Assembly: GCA_013423385.1 (NCBI GenBank)
Contig: BLZA01000023.1
Coordinates: forward strand, 871,782 to 935,781
Source of the DNA: Naganishia liquefaciens
Taxonomy: Eukaryota; Basidiomycota; Tremellomycetes; Filobasidiales; Filobasidiaceae
Direction of reading: 5' to 3'
Length of the DNA stretch: 64,000 nucleotides
The notes beneath the pieces were generated by a model. It saw nothing but the letters and a program-made list of their open reading frames with translations, ran no database searches and was not told where the DNA came from. This document shows, piece after piece, positions 23,460 through 36,200 of the stretch (its first letter is position 1; the number at the start of each line of letters is the position of its first letter). The position numbers and the translations under genes are program-made.

Positions 23460-26400
23460 ATGTATCGCTCAACATTACGATCGCTGCGATCGTCAACCAG
23501 GTCGTTGCACCTCTCGACAGCATCGGCGCGTCCTTCGACACTGGTCAATCCGCTGTCGACAACCTCGACCCGCTTCTTCAGCACAACAAAATCTGCCCGA
23601 GCCATCGCCGCCCCGGCAGTCGGTGACTACCACAAGGCTGATGGTGAGCCCACCCTCAATTCGCCATCTGAACTGGCGAGGAAAATCTCCAGCAAGGTCT
23701 TGCCCAGGCTGGAAAAGCCAGATGTGAAAAAGGTCTTGGTCGTCGGTTCCGGTGGTCTCTCTATCGGTCAGGCTGGTGAATTCGATTACTCCGGTGACTT
23801 TGCACGACGAACGAGGCATGCTGAAAGGTGCTGACTGTGCCAATCCACAGGTTCGCAAGCCATCAAGGCACTCAAGGAGTCCAACATCGAGACCGTGCTC
23901 ATCAACCCGAATATCGCAACTATTCAGACATCACATCATCTCGCTTCATCCGTCTACTTCTTGCCCGTTACGGCCGACTATGTCTCCTACGTGCTCGAGA
24001 AGGAGCGACCGGACGGTATCCTGCTCACATTCGGTGGACAGAGTGCCTTGAACGTTGGTATTCAGCTTGACAAGATGGGTGTCCTCGAACGATTGGGCGT
24101 CAAGGTGCTCGGTACGTCCATCAGGACGCTCGAAGTCAGTGAGGACCGAGACTTGTTCGTACAGGCCTTGAACGGTTAGTTGGATCCGTGTACCGCGAGT
24201 GCTTCGGTCGACTAATGGCTTTCCATGCAGAGATCGACATCCCCGCCGCGCACTCCTTTGCCGTCTCATCCACTCAGGCCGCGCTTGACGCCGCCGCTCA
24301 GATTGGTTACCCCATCATCGTCCGATCCGCATTCTCCCTCGGTGGTCTTGGTTCTGGTTTCGCTCACGATGAGGAAGAGCTCCGAAACCTGTCCGCCAAG
24401 AGTTTGAGTCTTTCCCCGCAAATTCTGATTGAAAAGAGTTTGAAGGGATGGAAGGAGGTCGAGTATGAAGTCGTCCGAGACGCCGCCGACGTAAGTTTTT
24501 GACAATTTCGAGGCCAATCCAGCGCTTAACAGCTCTCGCAGAACACCATCATTTGCTGCAACATGGAGAACTTTGACCCTCTCGGAACGCACACTGGTGA
24601 CTCTATCGTCGTCGCGCCTTCGCAGACATTGACGGATGAGGAGTACCACATGCTCCGAACCGCCGCCATCAAGATCGTTCGACATGTCGGTGTGGTCGGT
24701 GAGTGTAACGTTCAATACGCCCTCAACCCGGAAAGCAGCGAATACATGGTTATCGAGATGAACGCTCGTCTCAGTCGATCCTCGTAAGTCCAACTTGTTT
24801 CTGCCATATCCCTCCAACTCATCCCGCTCCGCAGCGCCCTGGCGTCCAAGGCTACCGGTTACCCTCTCGCATACACTGCCGCCAAGATCGCATTGGGTCA
24901 CACGTTGCCCGAACTTCCCAACGCCGTCACCAAGACGACCACAGCATGCTTTGAGCCCTCCTTGGATTACATCGTGACCAAGATCCCCAAGTGGGATTTG
25001 GCCAAGTTCCAATACGTTGAACGAAATGTCGGATCCGCCATGAAGTCTGTCGGTGAAGTCATGGCCATCGGTCGAACTTTCGAGGAATCGCTGCAAAAGG
25101 CCATTCGACAAGTCGACCCCAGATACAACGGTTTCGGCGCCTACTGGCAACCCGAGGACATTGACACCGCTCTGGCCAACAACAATGACCGACGATTGTT
25201 CGCCATTGCTCACGCCATGCTGAACCTCGACTACTCGGTCGACCGAATTCACGATCTGACCAAGATCACCAAGTGGTACTTGTACAAGCTCGAGAACATT
25301 TGCAACGTCTACAAGGCCCTCCAGCAGACTCCCCTTGAGAAGATCGATAGGAACATCATGATGACGGCCAAGCGAACTGGATTCTCCGATGAGCAGATTG
25401 CCGAGTTGACCAAGACGACCGAGGCTGAAGTCCGAAAGGTTCGAAAGGCTCACAAGGTCACGCCATTTGTTAAGCGAATTGACACCTTGGCCGCCGAGTT
25501 CCCCGCCTACACCAACTATCTCTACACCACCTACAATGCCACCGAGCACGACATAGAGTTCGATGAGCACGGAACCATGGTTCTCGGAAGTGGTGTTTAC
25601 CGAATCGGCAGCAGTGTCGAATTCGATTGGTGCGCCGTGACCTGTTCTCGAGCTGTCCGAGCTCAGGGAAAGAAAACCATCATGATCAACTACAACCCGG
25701 AGACTGTCTCGACCGATTTCGATGAAGCCGATCGACTCTACTTTGAAGAGTTGGGCTTCGAACGAGTCATGGACATCTATGAGCTCGAAGCTGCCGATGG
25801 CGTTATTGTCAGCGTCGGTGGTCAGCTGCCGCAGAACATTGCATTGAGGCTCAAGAAGGCTGGCTTGAACGTTCTCGGAACTGACCCTGAGCAAATCGAC
25901 AATGCCGAGGACCGTCACAAGTTCTCGTCCATCTTGGACTCCATCGGCGTTGACCAGCCGGATTGGACTGAGGCCACTTCGGTGGAGTCGGCCAAGGAGT
26001 TCGCCAACAGCGTCGGGTATGTGCACAAGATGCTCGCGTGCAGACGGACATGCTAATGTCGTTCTGTTCACAGTTACCCGGTTCTCATTCGACCGTCTTA
26101 CGTATTGTCTGGTGCCGCCATGAACGTCGTTTGGGACGACTCTACCATGGAGTTCAACCTTTCTGCCGCCGCCAACGTTTCGCCCGATCACCCAGTCGTC
26201 ATCTCCAAATTCATCGACAACGCGCAGGAAATCGACATTGACGCCGTCGCCCACAAGGGTAAATTGCTTGTTCACGCCGTTTCTGAACATGTGGAGAAGG
26301 CTGGTGTTCACTCGGGTGACGCCACTCTCGTCTTACCGCCGTACTCGCTCTCCGATGACGATCTCGACCGACTCAAGGTCATTGCCGAAAAGGTCGGCAA

Positions 26401-27537
26401 GGCCTTTGACATCTCTGGACCTTACAACATGCAGGTCATTCGAAAGCCCGCAGCCGATGGCAAGGAGGCCGAGTTGAAGGTCATCGAATGCAACTTGCGA
26501 GCATCTCGATCGTTCCCCTTTGTGTCCAAGGTCCTCGGTCACAACTTTATCGATGTCGCCAGTGCTGCTATCACGGGCGTTAATGTGCCCGAACCAGTCG
26601 ATCTCATGAAGGTCAAGAGGGATTATGTGGCCATCAAGGTCCCGCAATTCTCGTGGACCCGTCTGGCTGGAGCTGATCCGTTCTTGGGTGTCGGTAAGTT
26701 TCTGACTGGCTAACGAGCACGACAATAAAAGCTGAATTTGTCTTTTGTAGAAATGGCCAGTACTGGTGAAATTGCATCATTCGGAAAAGATCGATGGGAG
26801 GCCTATTGGGCAGGTAAGCCTGAGCGTGTCAAGAGTCTACCTGCCTCACTGACATTGTGGGATCAGCCCTCTGCTCTGTGAACGGATTCAAGCCGCCCAG
26901 GGTCGGATCCGGTGTTCTGATTGGTGGAGATATCTCCCAACCGGAGATGAAGTCGGTTGCAGTCGAATTGCAAAACCTGGGTTACAAGCTCTACTGCTCG
27001 AACGGCGAAGTCGAAAGCTTCTTGAACTCTATACCATATGTCGTAAGTATTGAAGGCTGAGTTCGAGGGGTCCGCTTACTGATTCGGCCCAATCACTGCA
27101 GTCGGCCAAGAAGATCTTCTTCCCGACAAAGGACAAGAGAAAGTTGCGTGAAGTTTTCGAAGAATACGAGATCCAGGCGGTCATCAACTTGGCTCGAAGC
27201 CGAGGAAGGGATACCGTGGACGAGGACTACGTTGCGCGAAGGAACGCTGTCGACTTTGGTATCGTCGTAAGTAGAACGATTCGGACTTTCGACACGGAGC
27301 TACGGTCTGACCTAAAGCCAATGCGACAGTTGATCAACAACGCCCAATGCGCCCAGTTGTTCGTGGAGGCTTTGGCCAAGAAGGTGCCCCAGGGTGCCCT
27401 GGAGCCATATTCAGAGGGTAACATCCCCTCCGAGGTCAAGGTGGGTTATCCGCCGGAGTTCAGATTGCGCGCCGGTCGCTGACTACCTTTTCCACCTTCA
27501 GAGCTGGAGGGAATTCGTCGGAGAAGGTGACTACTGA
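23460..27537 (+). CDS. CPA2: CPA2, arginine-specific carbamoyl-phosphate synthase large subunit
   Basis: This enzyme makes carbamoyl phosphate from bicarbonate, ammonia (delivered by the small subunit) and two ATP, for arginine synthesis. The N-terminus [20 protein letters not shown] is Arg/Ser-rich without acids, a typical mitochondrial presequence. The first synthetase half contains [65 protein letters not shown] and [20 protein letters not shown]. The second half contains [47 protein letters not shown], and [20 protein letters not shown]. The C-terminal MGS-like domain begins near [15 protein letters not shown]. The last exon (27,502-27,537) reads [11 protein letters not shown] after a short intron. 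About nine introns; roughly 1200 residues, normal length. Arginine is encoded mostly by CGA, a marked bias compared with neighbouring genes. Confidence 0.95.
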
Positions 27538-28707
27538 GCATGTAGTCCTTTAACGGGGGGAACTCGATTATAGAGTAGGCTGAACGTAGACCGTGCAAGT
27601 GCTGCCGGCTGCTGAAAGAGGCCACTCATCGCGGGTATTCCTCTAAAGTGTGTTCTCGCACGGACGAGTCTGTGCATCAGAAACAAATCTTGTGTTGCAA
27701 GGAATTGGCTGTATTATAGATTAATGGGTTTGATCCTTTTCCTCCTGTGGCAATATGATTTGGTATAACGCGTTTATCATGAGTCATAGGGCCGTCGAGG
27801 CCACCCAACAGCAGAAAAGACGTTGAAGACAGGAATGGTCGTGAGCTCACGGTCTGATCGTAAACGGAAAGATGATTCCAGCGGCCTCTATCTGAGCTGT
27901 CTTACGCTCGTGCTGAATGCAGCGAATCCCTTACAGCGAAGAAGACGCGTTACAGCACATGGTAGAGTGTCACGGCTTCTCTAAATCGATCACAGCCGCT
28001 CGGCGATTCAGCTGCCAGCGGGCAATCTATACATCGGAAGTACTGGAAGAGGATACGACGCGCGATAGCTGCTGCAGTGCCGGCGATGTTTGAGGTGATC
28101 GATAGAAGAAGCATGAATCAAGTGAAAGTTGGGCCTGCAAGGCAGCGATGTCGCTTTGGTCGAATGATTCAGATTCTACGGGGAACTTCAGCCGAGCCAT
28201 CCATGCAACTGTAAATCAGCCGGCGCAAGATTGCTTGCGAGCTTAGACTTCTGCTTAGACGGCACAGTCCGCCGCTGTTAGTCAAATTGTTAGTCACTGC
28301 GGGATTTTTGCGCGTTCTACTATCGTCGAAAAATGGACGAGGTCTGCAACTTGGCCTTGCTCGCACAGAGAGCCGTTCATGCGCATGGGAATGCTCGTGT
28401 CACCCTCGCATCCAGTCAACTTGTGTTTCCTGCGTATCCTCGTTGACATTTGTCCGTCATTTCTCTGGGTGGCCAGGCCAGCTGTGGCTAACGGTTTCGC
28501 AATCCGCGCCTCGGACCGAGCCGAACATGACGCAGCCGAGGCTCAGGTGACGGCATTCATATACCCTGCGGCCATTCATAATCTGGACATCGCGTGCGCT
28601 CAACAACAAATGCTGGTTATCATCTTGTTACATTCAAGACTGTCCGCAAGCATCTGACAGCTCTCTCGGTACATCGCCATAGTCTCGAGAGACTGGCCTC
28701 AGCAACC
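27538..28707. other. intergenic gap CPA2 / PDE1
   Basis: These 1.17 kb hold the CPA2 3' region and the PDE1 promoter. Overlapping plus-strand frames at 28,287-28,657 have no recognisable domain. An AT-richer stretch at about 27,700-27,780 may be the CPA2 polyadenylation region. I saw no tRNA or repeat. Confidence 0.4.
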
Positions 28708-30717
28708 ATGAAGATGCGACCGGAACCAGCTTTTGAGATTGTCTGCCTTGGTGCTGGAGGTGGACCACTCGAAGGCGATGTGCTCGGATATATGTGCAAG
28801 CCATATGCAAGGCGCTGGGACGAGGGCTGGCTTGGGCTAGAGGGAGGTGAGTTTCCTGCGAGTTTCGTCGATACGTCTCTCATGCGCTCCACACGCTTCG
28901 CTACAGGTTGCGGCATCGGTGCATTGACAGCGTTACTTCATCAAGCTATCCTCACCAAAGCACTGCGTCGACTTCACGAAGCATCAAACAATCCCAGTCC
29001 GGCTTCCCTGTCGCATCACGCCTTTGCGCATCATCCGACATCATCCTCCCGTGAACCTATTGATACGGAACCCATATTATCATCAGCACCGCCCAGCCCT
29101 CCAATTTCGACAGTACCACTCAACAGGAAGAATATCGAAGAGTCCATCAATTCAAAGCCGCCGCAAGTGCTCTCCAAACTCGGTATCGCGGGAAAAGAGC
29201 AGGTACATGTGGAAGAAGGTATTTTGTTCCCCGGTGTGGAATGGCCGGAAGGCTATTCGACTCCAGTGCTCAAGGCGGCTTGGCTCTTTAGTCATTTGAC
29301 GTGAGTGACCGGTCGAGAAGGCTCAAGACGACGTTGACCGAGATGCAATTGACCTCTAGCTCGTATCTGATCACACATGCTCACTTTGACCACACGCTTT
29401 CGCTCGTCCTCGCCACAGGATCGCTCCCGAATCCACCGGATCTTGCTCCAATCCATAGCCTGGTGGACAAGACCTGTCCCTCCAGCGACCTGGCACGCCG
29501 TCCCGTGTACGCGAGCTTGTCAAGTCTCCACAAGATCTCAAAGATCTATCAAGGGGATGTCTGGCCGGAATTGGGATGTTGGGCTGAATCCTTTCCTCAT
29601 GATCAGCGCCGGCCAAGCGCGAAACGAGATTTGATACTGACAGAAACGGGTCTCGTGGACAGCAAGGCAATGTCTTCTTCTTCGTCTCCTCCCGATGGGG
29701 TAGGTCCCGGGCTCGTCGATCACTCAGAGGCCATGAATCATCAGCAACCCCTTGGTATGCGTATGGCATCGTCCCAAAACACAATGTCGAATATCAAGGA
29801 GAAAGATAGGGCGCAGCGGAGAAGAAGCTTCAGGGACACCAATCTTGCGCAGGAGATACCCGAAAACATGGATATCGCTCCGACAAACGGCCAAACGGAA
29901 CCAATCAGCATTGCTGGATCGAGCCATGTCCATCGTATGAAAATGCAACCGGCGTATGAGCTCAAGCCAGGCGTAGGCGTGCAGTATTGCCCGTAAGTAC
30001 TGGATTTGAATGAGCGAGTCCATTCTCACCTTTGACCGCTTTAGGACTCCGCCATTTCCAATCTTGCAAAGGATACCACTGCGTCCCGCAGTATCCAGAG
30101 ATTCTCGTAAGGATCTAATCATGACAGTGCAAGAGCTCCCAGTATCACACGGCACTACAACGCAAGGCAATTACGAGTCTTCGGCATTCTTCATTCGCAT
30201 ATCGCAAGAACCCTCTGCAGCAGAAGCAGGACCAGTCGCGATTCCGGAGGCAGAGATCCTGTTCTTTGGAGACATCGAAAGCTCCCAGACAGGTCAGGTG
30301 GCGAGAGAGCTGAACAGAAGGGTGTGGCAGGTCGCGGCTGGTAAATGGACCACTGGCACCTTGCGGGCAATTTTCGTAAGAAGAGTTTGATGTTTTCGCG
30401 CCTGCTACTGACATCCCAATTGTGCATCCTAGATCGAGTGCTCATACGTCGGATCCAGGCCGAGCCACTTGATGTTCGGTCACCTCTCACCTCCGTCTCT
30501 TTTCGCCGAACTCGAATTGATGGCGTCTTTCCTTCCCCGAGGTGAAGATCCGCCCCTGGCTGGCTTGCGCGTCTTCATCCAACACGTCAAGGAGCCCTTG
30601 ATCCCGGAAGAGCCGATCAAGCAGAAAATCGGCAGAGAGCTAGAAGATCTGGAAAAGGAACACCCGCTCGGCGTCCAATTTGTTTGCCTCGCTCGAGGCA
30701 TGCGGATCTCGATCTAA
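28708..30717 (+). CDS. PDE1: PDE1, class II (low-affinity) 3',5'-cyclic nucleotide phosphodiesterase
   Basis: PDE1 hydrolyses cAMP and shapes the cAMP-PKA signal. It belongs to the metallo-beta-lactamase fold. The start is MKMRPEPAFEIVCLGAGGGP, matching the family's FDIYVLGCGGGPLEG opening. The metal site is SYLITHAHFDHTLSLVLATG; the usual signature is HxHLDH, with Phe here in the Leu place. C-terminal blocks are VSHGTTTQGNYESSAFFIRI, AEILFFGDIESSQTGQ, LRAIFIECSYVGSRPSHLMF and FGHLSPPSLFAEL. A Ser/Pro-rich insert lies at about 28,990-29,110 and a second low-complexity insert at about 29,640-29,940. Introns are visible near 29,302-29,360, 29,994-30,045 and 30,377-30,432. The protein is about 610 residues, longer than S. 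cerevisiae Pde1 because of the inserts. Confidence 0.88.
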
Positions 30718-31070
30718 AATTTGTGGTGGAGTGACTCATCGCTTTTTTGGTCGATTCGATTCCATCATCAGCCCTCGTCTCGTTGCGGCAGCCAAAGCCA
30801 ACAAGCCAGAACAGACAATCATACCGGCAGCTCTAACAAGCCATCTAGCTCATCCATTCTAGTTGTAGTCCGATATGACGCAGAAGCGCAAGTGAAAACA
30901 ACCCTCTGCATGTAAGAGGGACGTTTGCCCGGTTGCCTTGTGTGCACCAGGTGTTCACATCGCGAAAATCGTGCTGTTTATCATACAATCTTATGTCTCG
31001 TCGTGTTCGCCACTGGTCTCGTGAACACGCGAGCTTTACAACAACGACAACGCCAAATGCCAACCTGGTC
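30718..31070. other. convergent gap PDE1 / ARP1
   Basis: 353 bp between two stop codons; 3' UTRs and terminators only, as far as I can see. Confidence 0.4.
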
Positions 31071-32923
31071 TCACATCGCCCGGCGATGAATAATATCTGG
31101 ATCTTCTTGGTACTCCTCCGCAGACACCCACATCTGTTGGGGTCGTCAGGATGGTGGATGCAAACTAGAAAGGGCAAGATACTAACCTTCTTGAATGTAC
31201 TCAGGCCGGCCAGAATGCTGCCGCCAATCCAAGTTGAATACTGTAAAGGAGTAGAGAATTGAACGAGCATGGCCTCACAAATCGTCCATACTCCTCACCT
31301 TCCGCTCCGGCGGTGCGTAGATCTTCAATTTCACGTCTTTCTGCGGAGCCAGCCGTTTCACTTCGGAAAGCACCCTGTCACCGAAGCCTATCAGACAGTT
31401 GAGAGACGGCACGCTTTCGTCAGCACAAGGCTTCCCGACGAAATGCAATGTCTATTACCTCTGCACAGTGTCGAACCGCCACTGAGGAGAATGTTGCTGT
31501 ATAAGCCTTTCCGTAGATCAAGGTCTACACGATTCAGCGAGTCTACGATGATCTAGTCGGATATGCCGATCAGCCTCGACATTGCTTTGATACGAGATGA
31601 GACACACCTGTGGGACGCCTGGATCTTCCGAGCCTATCAGCTCTGGATTGAACAATATCTCCGGTGCCCAATATCTCTCGCTGCCCAGCTGAGCGAGACA
31701 AGGAAAATCAGCCCCTAGCGCCCACAATATGAGAATGCACAACAAGACTCACGTGTATTACCTTTCCATCAGGTAATCTAAACTCTTCCGTCCTGCCCAT
31801 CAACTCCTTGTCCTCCTTGAGCACATTTGAAGGGACATAACACGTCTTTTCCTTGATGGTACGAACGATCTCGCGTTCAGCCGACGTATGCAGATGGTGG
31901 CCAGACTTCCGCAAGAGGAGTTGTAGGTAATCTGTGACATCTCTACAAGAACCATAGCAGATTCTCTGGGATGAGCTTTCCGTCCAACTTTTCAAGACGA
32001 CGCCGCAACTCACCTGCCAGCTATGTCGACGCGCCGGATGGCATGCGGCATCGAGAAACCCTCATACACCGGTACAGCATGTGTCACGCCGTCACCGCAA
32101 TCTAACACCATGCCCGTCGTTCGCCCAGATGAATATCTTGAAGTGTACAGTCAGTGTCGAGCATCGAGAAATCGCGGAATCGCCTCACAAAGCCAGTACT
32201 GCCTGCACGCTCATGAACATTGCTGGTACATTGAAGGTCTCGAAGAATATCTGCGCTGCTACATCTCGATTCTGGCGCGGATTTAGCGGTGCTTCTGTAA
32301 GGAGTGCTGGATGCTTGAGGTGTTGATGGGGATGAATAAGATTCTGCCGACATGACACCGGGATGAACCGACCTCTTCCGGTAGTGTCCCTAGCTCATCA
32401 TGATACACATATTTCCATATCGTCTCCATATCGTCCCAATCTGTAACCTGAAGAATGCACGACAACATAAATAGTGGATGACAAAAATCCACAAACGACT
32501 CACGATACCATGCTCTACTGGATACTTGATCTTGAGCAGACCCCTCAACTCCTGCGCTTTCCGGCCGATATAGACGTCTGCTTCTTCAAGGCCCCCCATC
32601 ATGACCTTTTGGTGCTTGGGACGCCCAACGCTGAACATATTATCGCAATCAGTGATTCATAGCATTCTAGCTCTGATGAATGCATACAAGTTTGGAAAAT
32701 AGCATTTTGGCTGCTCCTGGCCTGCGAAACCAGCTTTGATCGTTCCGGAGCCCTAAGAGATATCGCAAAGATCAGCACAGGCGCCGAAAGCAGGAATCCC
32801 GGACTTGCATTGTCTATCACCACCGGTTGATTCGTCAGACTATGCATTATGCGAGTAAATGATGCAATTCCTTTGAACGGGCGATTGACGGCCAACTCAC
32901 ACATCCGCAAACTCAGCCGGCAT
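31071..32923 (-). CDS. ARP1: ARP1, centractin-type actin-related protein of dynactin
   Basis: ARP1 polymerises into the short filament of dynactin, the cofactor of cytoplasmic dynein. The start at 32,923 gives [12 protein letters not shown]. Exons then give [102 protein letters not shown] and [16 protein letters not shown]. The last blocks are [28 protein letters not shown]-type text with [19 protein letters not shown], and a final exon [18 protein letters not shown]. These match ARP1 rather than actin, for example LLLRKSG and ADVYIG. The gene is cut by many short introns. It is divergent from NUP188 over 376 bp. Confidence 0.92.
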
Positions 32924-33299
32924 GATAGAGTTCGCCACGTGGGCCACGGGGATATCTGCTACGGGTTCAAGGTGTCTTGTCGAGTTGTCGACTTGCGGAT
33001 GGGTGGAACATCAATGAGCATCCTTGACCAGAAACGCGAAGTGAGACGCGTGATCGGTTCGCCCGGACATTGTCGCTGACCTCCGCTTGGTTTCATTACG
33101 AAGGTCAGGCAGGCATCTTGAGCATCACCTTGCATTGCAGCGTCCCTGTCAATGCGTGTAAAGCATTGATCGGACACGGCACTTTCCTGCACACTGGCAG
33201 ATCTGGCGGAAAACCGGCGAGTGTACTCGCATTGATACATACGGCGAATCGACCAGGTCTTGGCATCTAGGAGTCAAGTCAGGCGCCCGCAACCTCGCC
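32924..33299. promoter_or_regulatory. bidirectional promoter, ARP1 / NUP188
   Basis: 376 bp between divergent start codons. No clear TATA element; the only open frames are short and look like chance. Confidence 0.4.
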
Positions 33300-36200
33300 A
33301 TGGCTTCCGCAACGCTAACGTTGGATCAGTATCTGACGTGAGTCATCGTGGCCGTTCTCGTATGACCATGTGCGCTGATGCCCTTATTCAAAACCTCAGT
33401 CCGATCCGCGAGCTCAAGTCCATTGTACAGTACCCCAACTTGACGGCGCCCATCGGACTGTCGACTCTAGAATCGCTCCTCCTTTCCCATGTGCCATATC
33501 TACGCAACCCGACTGCTCCCCGTGGTTCACCATCGGCTGAATCCAGGGCTCAGCTAGATAAGGGCAAGGCCAAAGTCCAGGCTGTGGACAATCAGGGCAA
33601 GACGATCGACCTGGAGATGACCCTTTCCGATTCCAGCAAGGCATTCGCATTAGAGGTCAGCGAGCGGTTGGGCATAGATGAAGTGGAATCGGCCATGTTA
33701 TGCCGGAGATTTAGAAATGAGGAGTCAGGGCTTCTGGCGGATCTTGCAGCGAAGGAGGCATCGACGACCTTGCAAACCAGCGTCTTATCAAAATCGAGAA
33801 AAGTCAAGCCAACGAAAACACAGACCGCCGACACCCTCGCCCTCATCACAAGATATTACTTCAACGAGGTTGTTGATATTTGTGAACTGTTAACTGCAAT
33901 CATCCGGACAGCATCAGCAAGGGGACCTGCTGAAATTATCGACGACCTGTTGTTGGTCACCAACGACGCAGAGGCGACCATGGATGCGGATACGAGAAGT
34001 GCCAAAATCAAGGCAATTGCACAAAAGGTATTAGATCAGGTCGTCGGCAAATCTCCAGCGGATTTTGTTCAGGGCTTGTTCATGGACTTTGCAAAGGCGG
34101 CTCAGACGCCAGCCACCATGAAATATGGCAAAGATGTTGCGAAGCAGTGGTGAGTCATCCAAGGGTTCCCCTCCCTAAAGCCGACAGAAAGCTGACGATA
34201 AATTCCCAAGGGCTCTCCACTACCTTGGCAAACAGAAAGCCATTCTCGAAGCGCTCTTTATCTACGTCTTTTGGGACACGACGACAGTGCTCAAGGCAGA
34301 TCTCTCGGTTGGCCTAATACAAGGCGCACTCGGATCAGCCTTCGGAGCACACCAGCTGAATCAACGCCTCATTGACATGCTTCCGCCGTCCGACTGCGAC
34401 TTTTACCTGGACAAGATCCAAAGTCTGTTGGGTCTCATTTGCCTGGAAGCATCCGGATTGACCGCCTTGCAAAGTGGGGCAATCCAGCCAGGGGATTTGG
34501 CGCTCGACCATATTGAGATCATGGATCCAGCAGAGCGTCACCTAGTGCAGTCTCGGGATCATATTATCCAACTTCATCAGAGTCTCGGGGGATCCTCCCC
34601 CGACTGCACATCGCGTGAACCATTCCCGCTGCTCCTGTTAGGATGGGCGAGCGTCCTGTCGCAACTGCCAGATCACCTGCAGCCGGAAGACCAATCGCTG
34701 CAAGAGGTTCCGACTTTCCAGAGAGTGGCAACTGCCGCGCTCTCGCCCGAAATGAATATCTTTGAGCGATGGAGTCGCATGCAAGCAGGAGCCATACTTC
34801 GCAAAGCAGAGTATGGTGCTGAAGATGAAATGGACTCGATGAACTACAAGGAGACGCTCCAAGGTTAGTGCCCAAAAGGCACGAGGATCTGAATTCATCT
34901 AATCGAACGATGGTCGCAGCATTGCTCATGGCGCTGTCGACGCTGGTCAGGGCCTCATATATCAAGGATCTTGATGGTCTCCTTGAGGTCTGGGCGACAC
35001 TGTTCGGCAATGTAAGTTCCATTGAGCTTGCAGTAAGGTCCTACCTCATAGTGTTATTCAAACAGGGATCGTCCGCTTCCGCAGCCAACCTCTGTAACTT
35101 GTTCTGGGAGAATGCTGCCGATCACTCTTCGACCGGCGAGATCTTGGAAGTGGTCAACTTTCCGCTGTACCCCCTGCAATCCTTCAAGCTGCTGCAGAGC
35201 CTAAGCGGAATGGGATCGCAGGAGATTCCGAACGAGGATGGGGATTTATCGGAAGCGAAACAGGCTGCAAATTATTCCTTCCAGTGGTTGGCGCAAATTC
35301 GTTATTTGACGCTGGTCCTGCCCGAGGCCGAGGACGTTGATGACAACTTTAGGCGAGTTCAGGAAGACAATGGAAGCTACGCGCGTTTCAACGTGAAAGA
35401 CATCGAGTTGCCGGGCGGCCTGACAATACCCAGCGGGTCTAGGGGAGTGGAATTGAATCGAGTCAACGACAAGCCAGTCATAATCAAATGGGCGACGCAC
35501 ATCAATGGCTGGAACATTGTCCTTTCGCTTCTCCGGGAAGCTGCTGGGCTGAATCCTCCTTCCCGTCACAAGTGGGAAGATTTTGGAATCTCTGTTCCTG
35601 CGGATCAGGTGCTCTCCAGCGGGATCTCCTTGATCAGCCGCCTCATCGCGGCCAATGACGAGCTCGGCCGGGACTTGTTGGACCTCAAAGGCAACTCGAA
35701 AAGCGACATCTTGGACATTGTGTTTTCGGTCATTCGCAACCGTCAAATAGCAAGCTCCCAGGAACCCATCCACGTCTCCCTCATGTCGTCTGCTCTCAAT
35801 ATGATCACATGTTTTGTCAAGACGAGGAGCGGCCGATTGTGGATCGAGATACAGCAGGCAGGTATGTTCTCGACAACATCCCAGGGCAACAAGACGACGG
35901 TCGCACAACAGATCATCGAAAAGGAGGCCAAAGCTGGGGATTATCCTTCGACTCTGTGCGTGCTTCGTCTCGTACTTGCCTTGACGGAGAATACTGTGGA
36001 TGAGCAATTCGAGAGGGATTATCGCCATATTCACGCGCAGTCGGAATTTCTGGCCGCCATCGTCCGCTTTGTTCACCAAAGTATTTGGACTCGCTATACG
36101 GCTTGGCGGTACGTCCATCTCACTCATCGAGCAGAGATAGGTTCTTTGCTATGCGAGATATACGACAAGATCGCGACCGGGCCGACATTCACCATCACTA

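Noticed and set aside
24266-26311. 681-codon open frame on the minus strand opposite CPA2
   Set aside because: It mirrors the biased codon use of CPA2 (GAC, GTC, AAG and CGA rarely give stops in antisense). The protein text is shadow-like, Val/Gly/Leu/Asp-rich with no motif, and it runs through CPA2 introns.
28287-28657. Overlapping small plus-strand ORFs upstream of PDE1
   Set aside because: Chance-length frames in a promoter region with no motif.
35246-36127. 293-codon minus-strand frame opposite NUP188
   Set aside because: Shadow of the long NUP188 exon; no domain or splice support.
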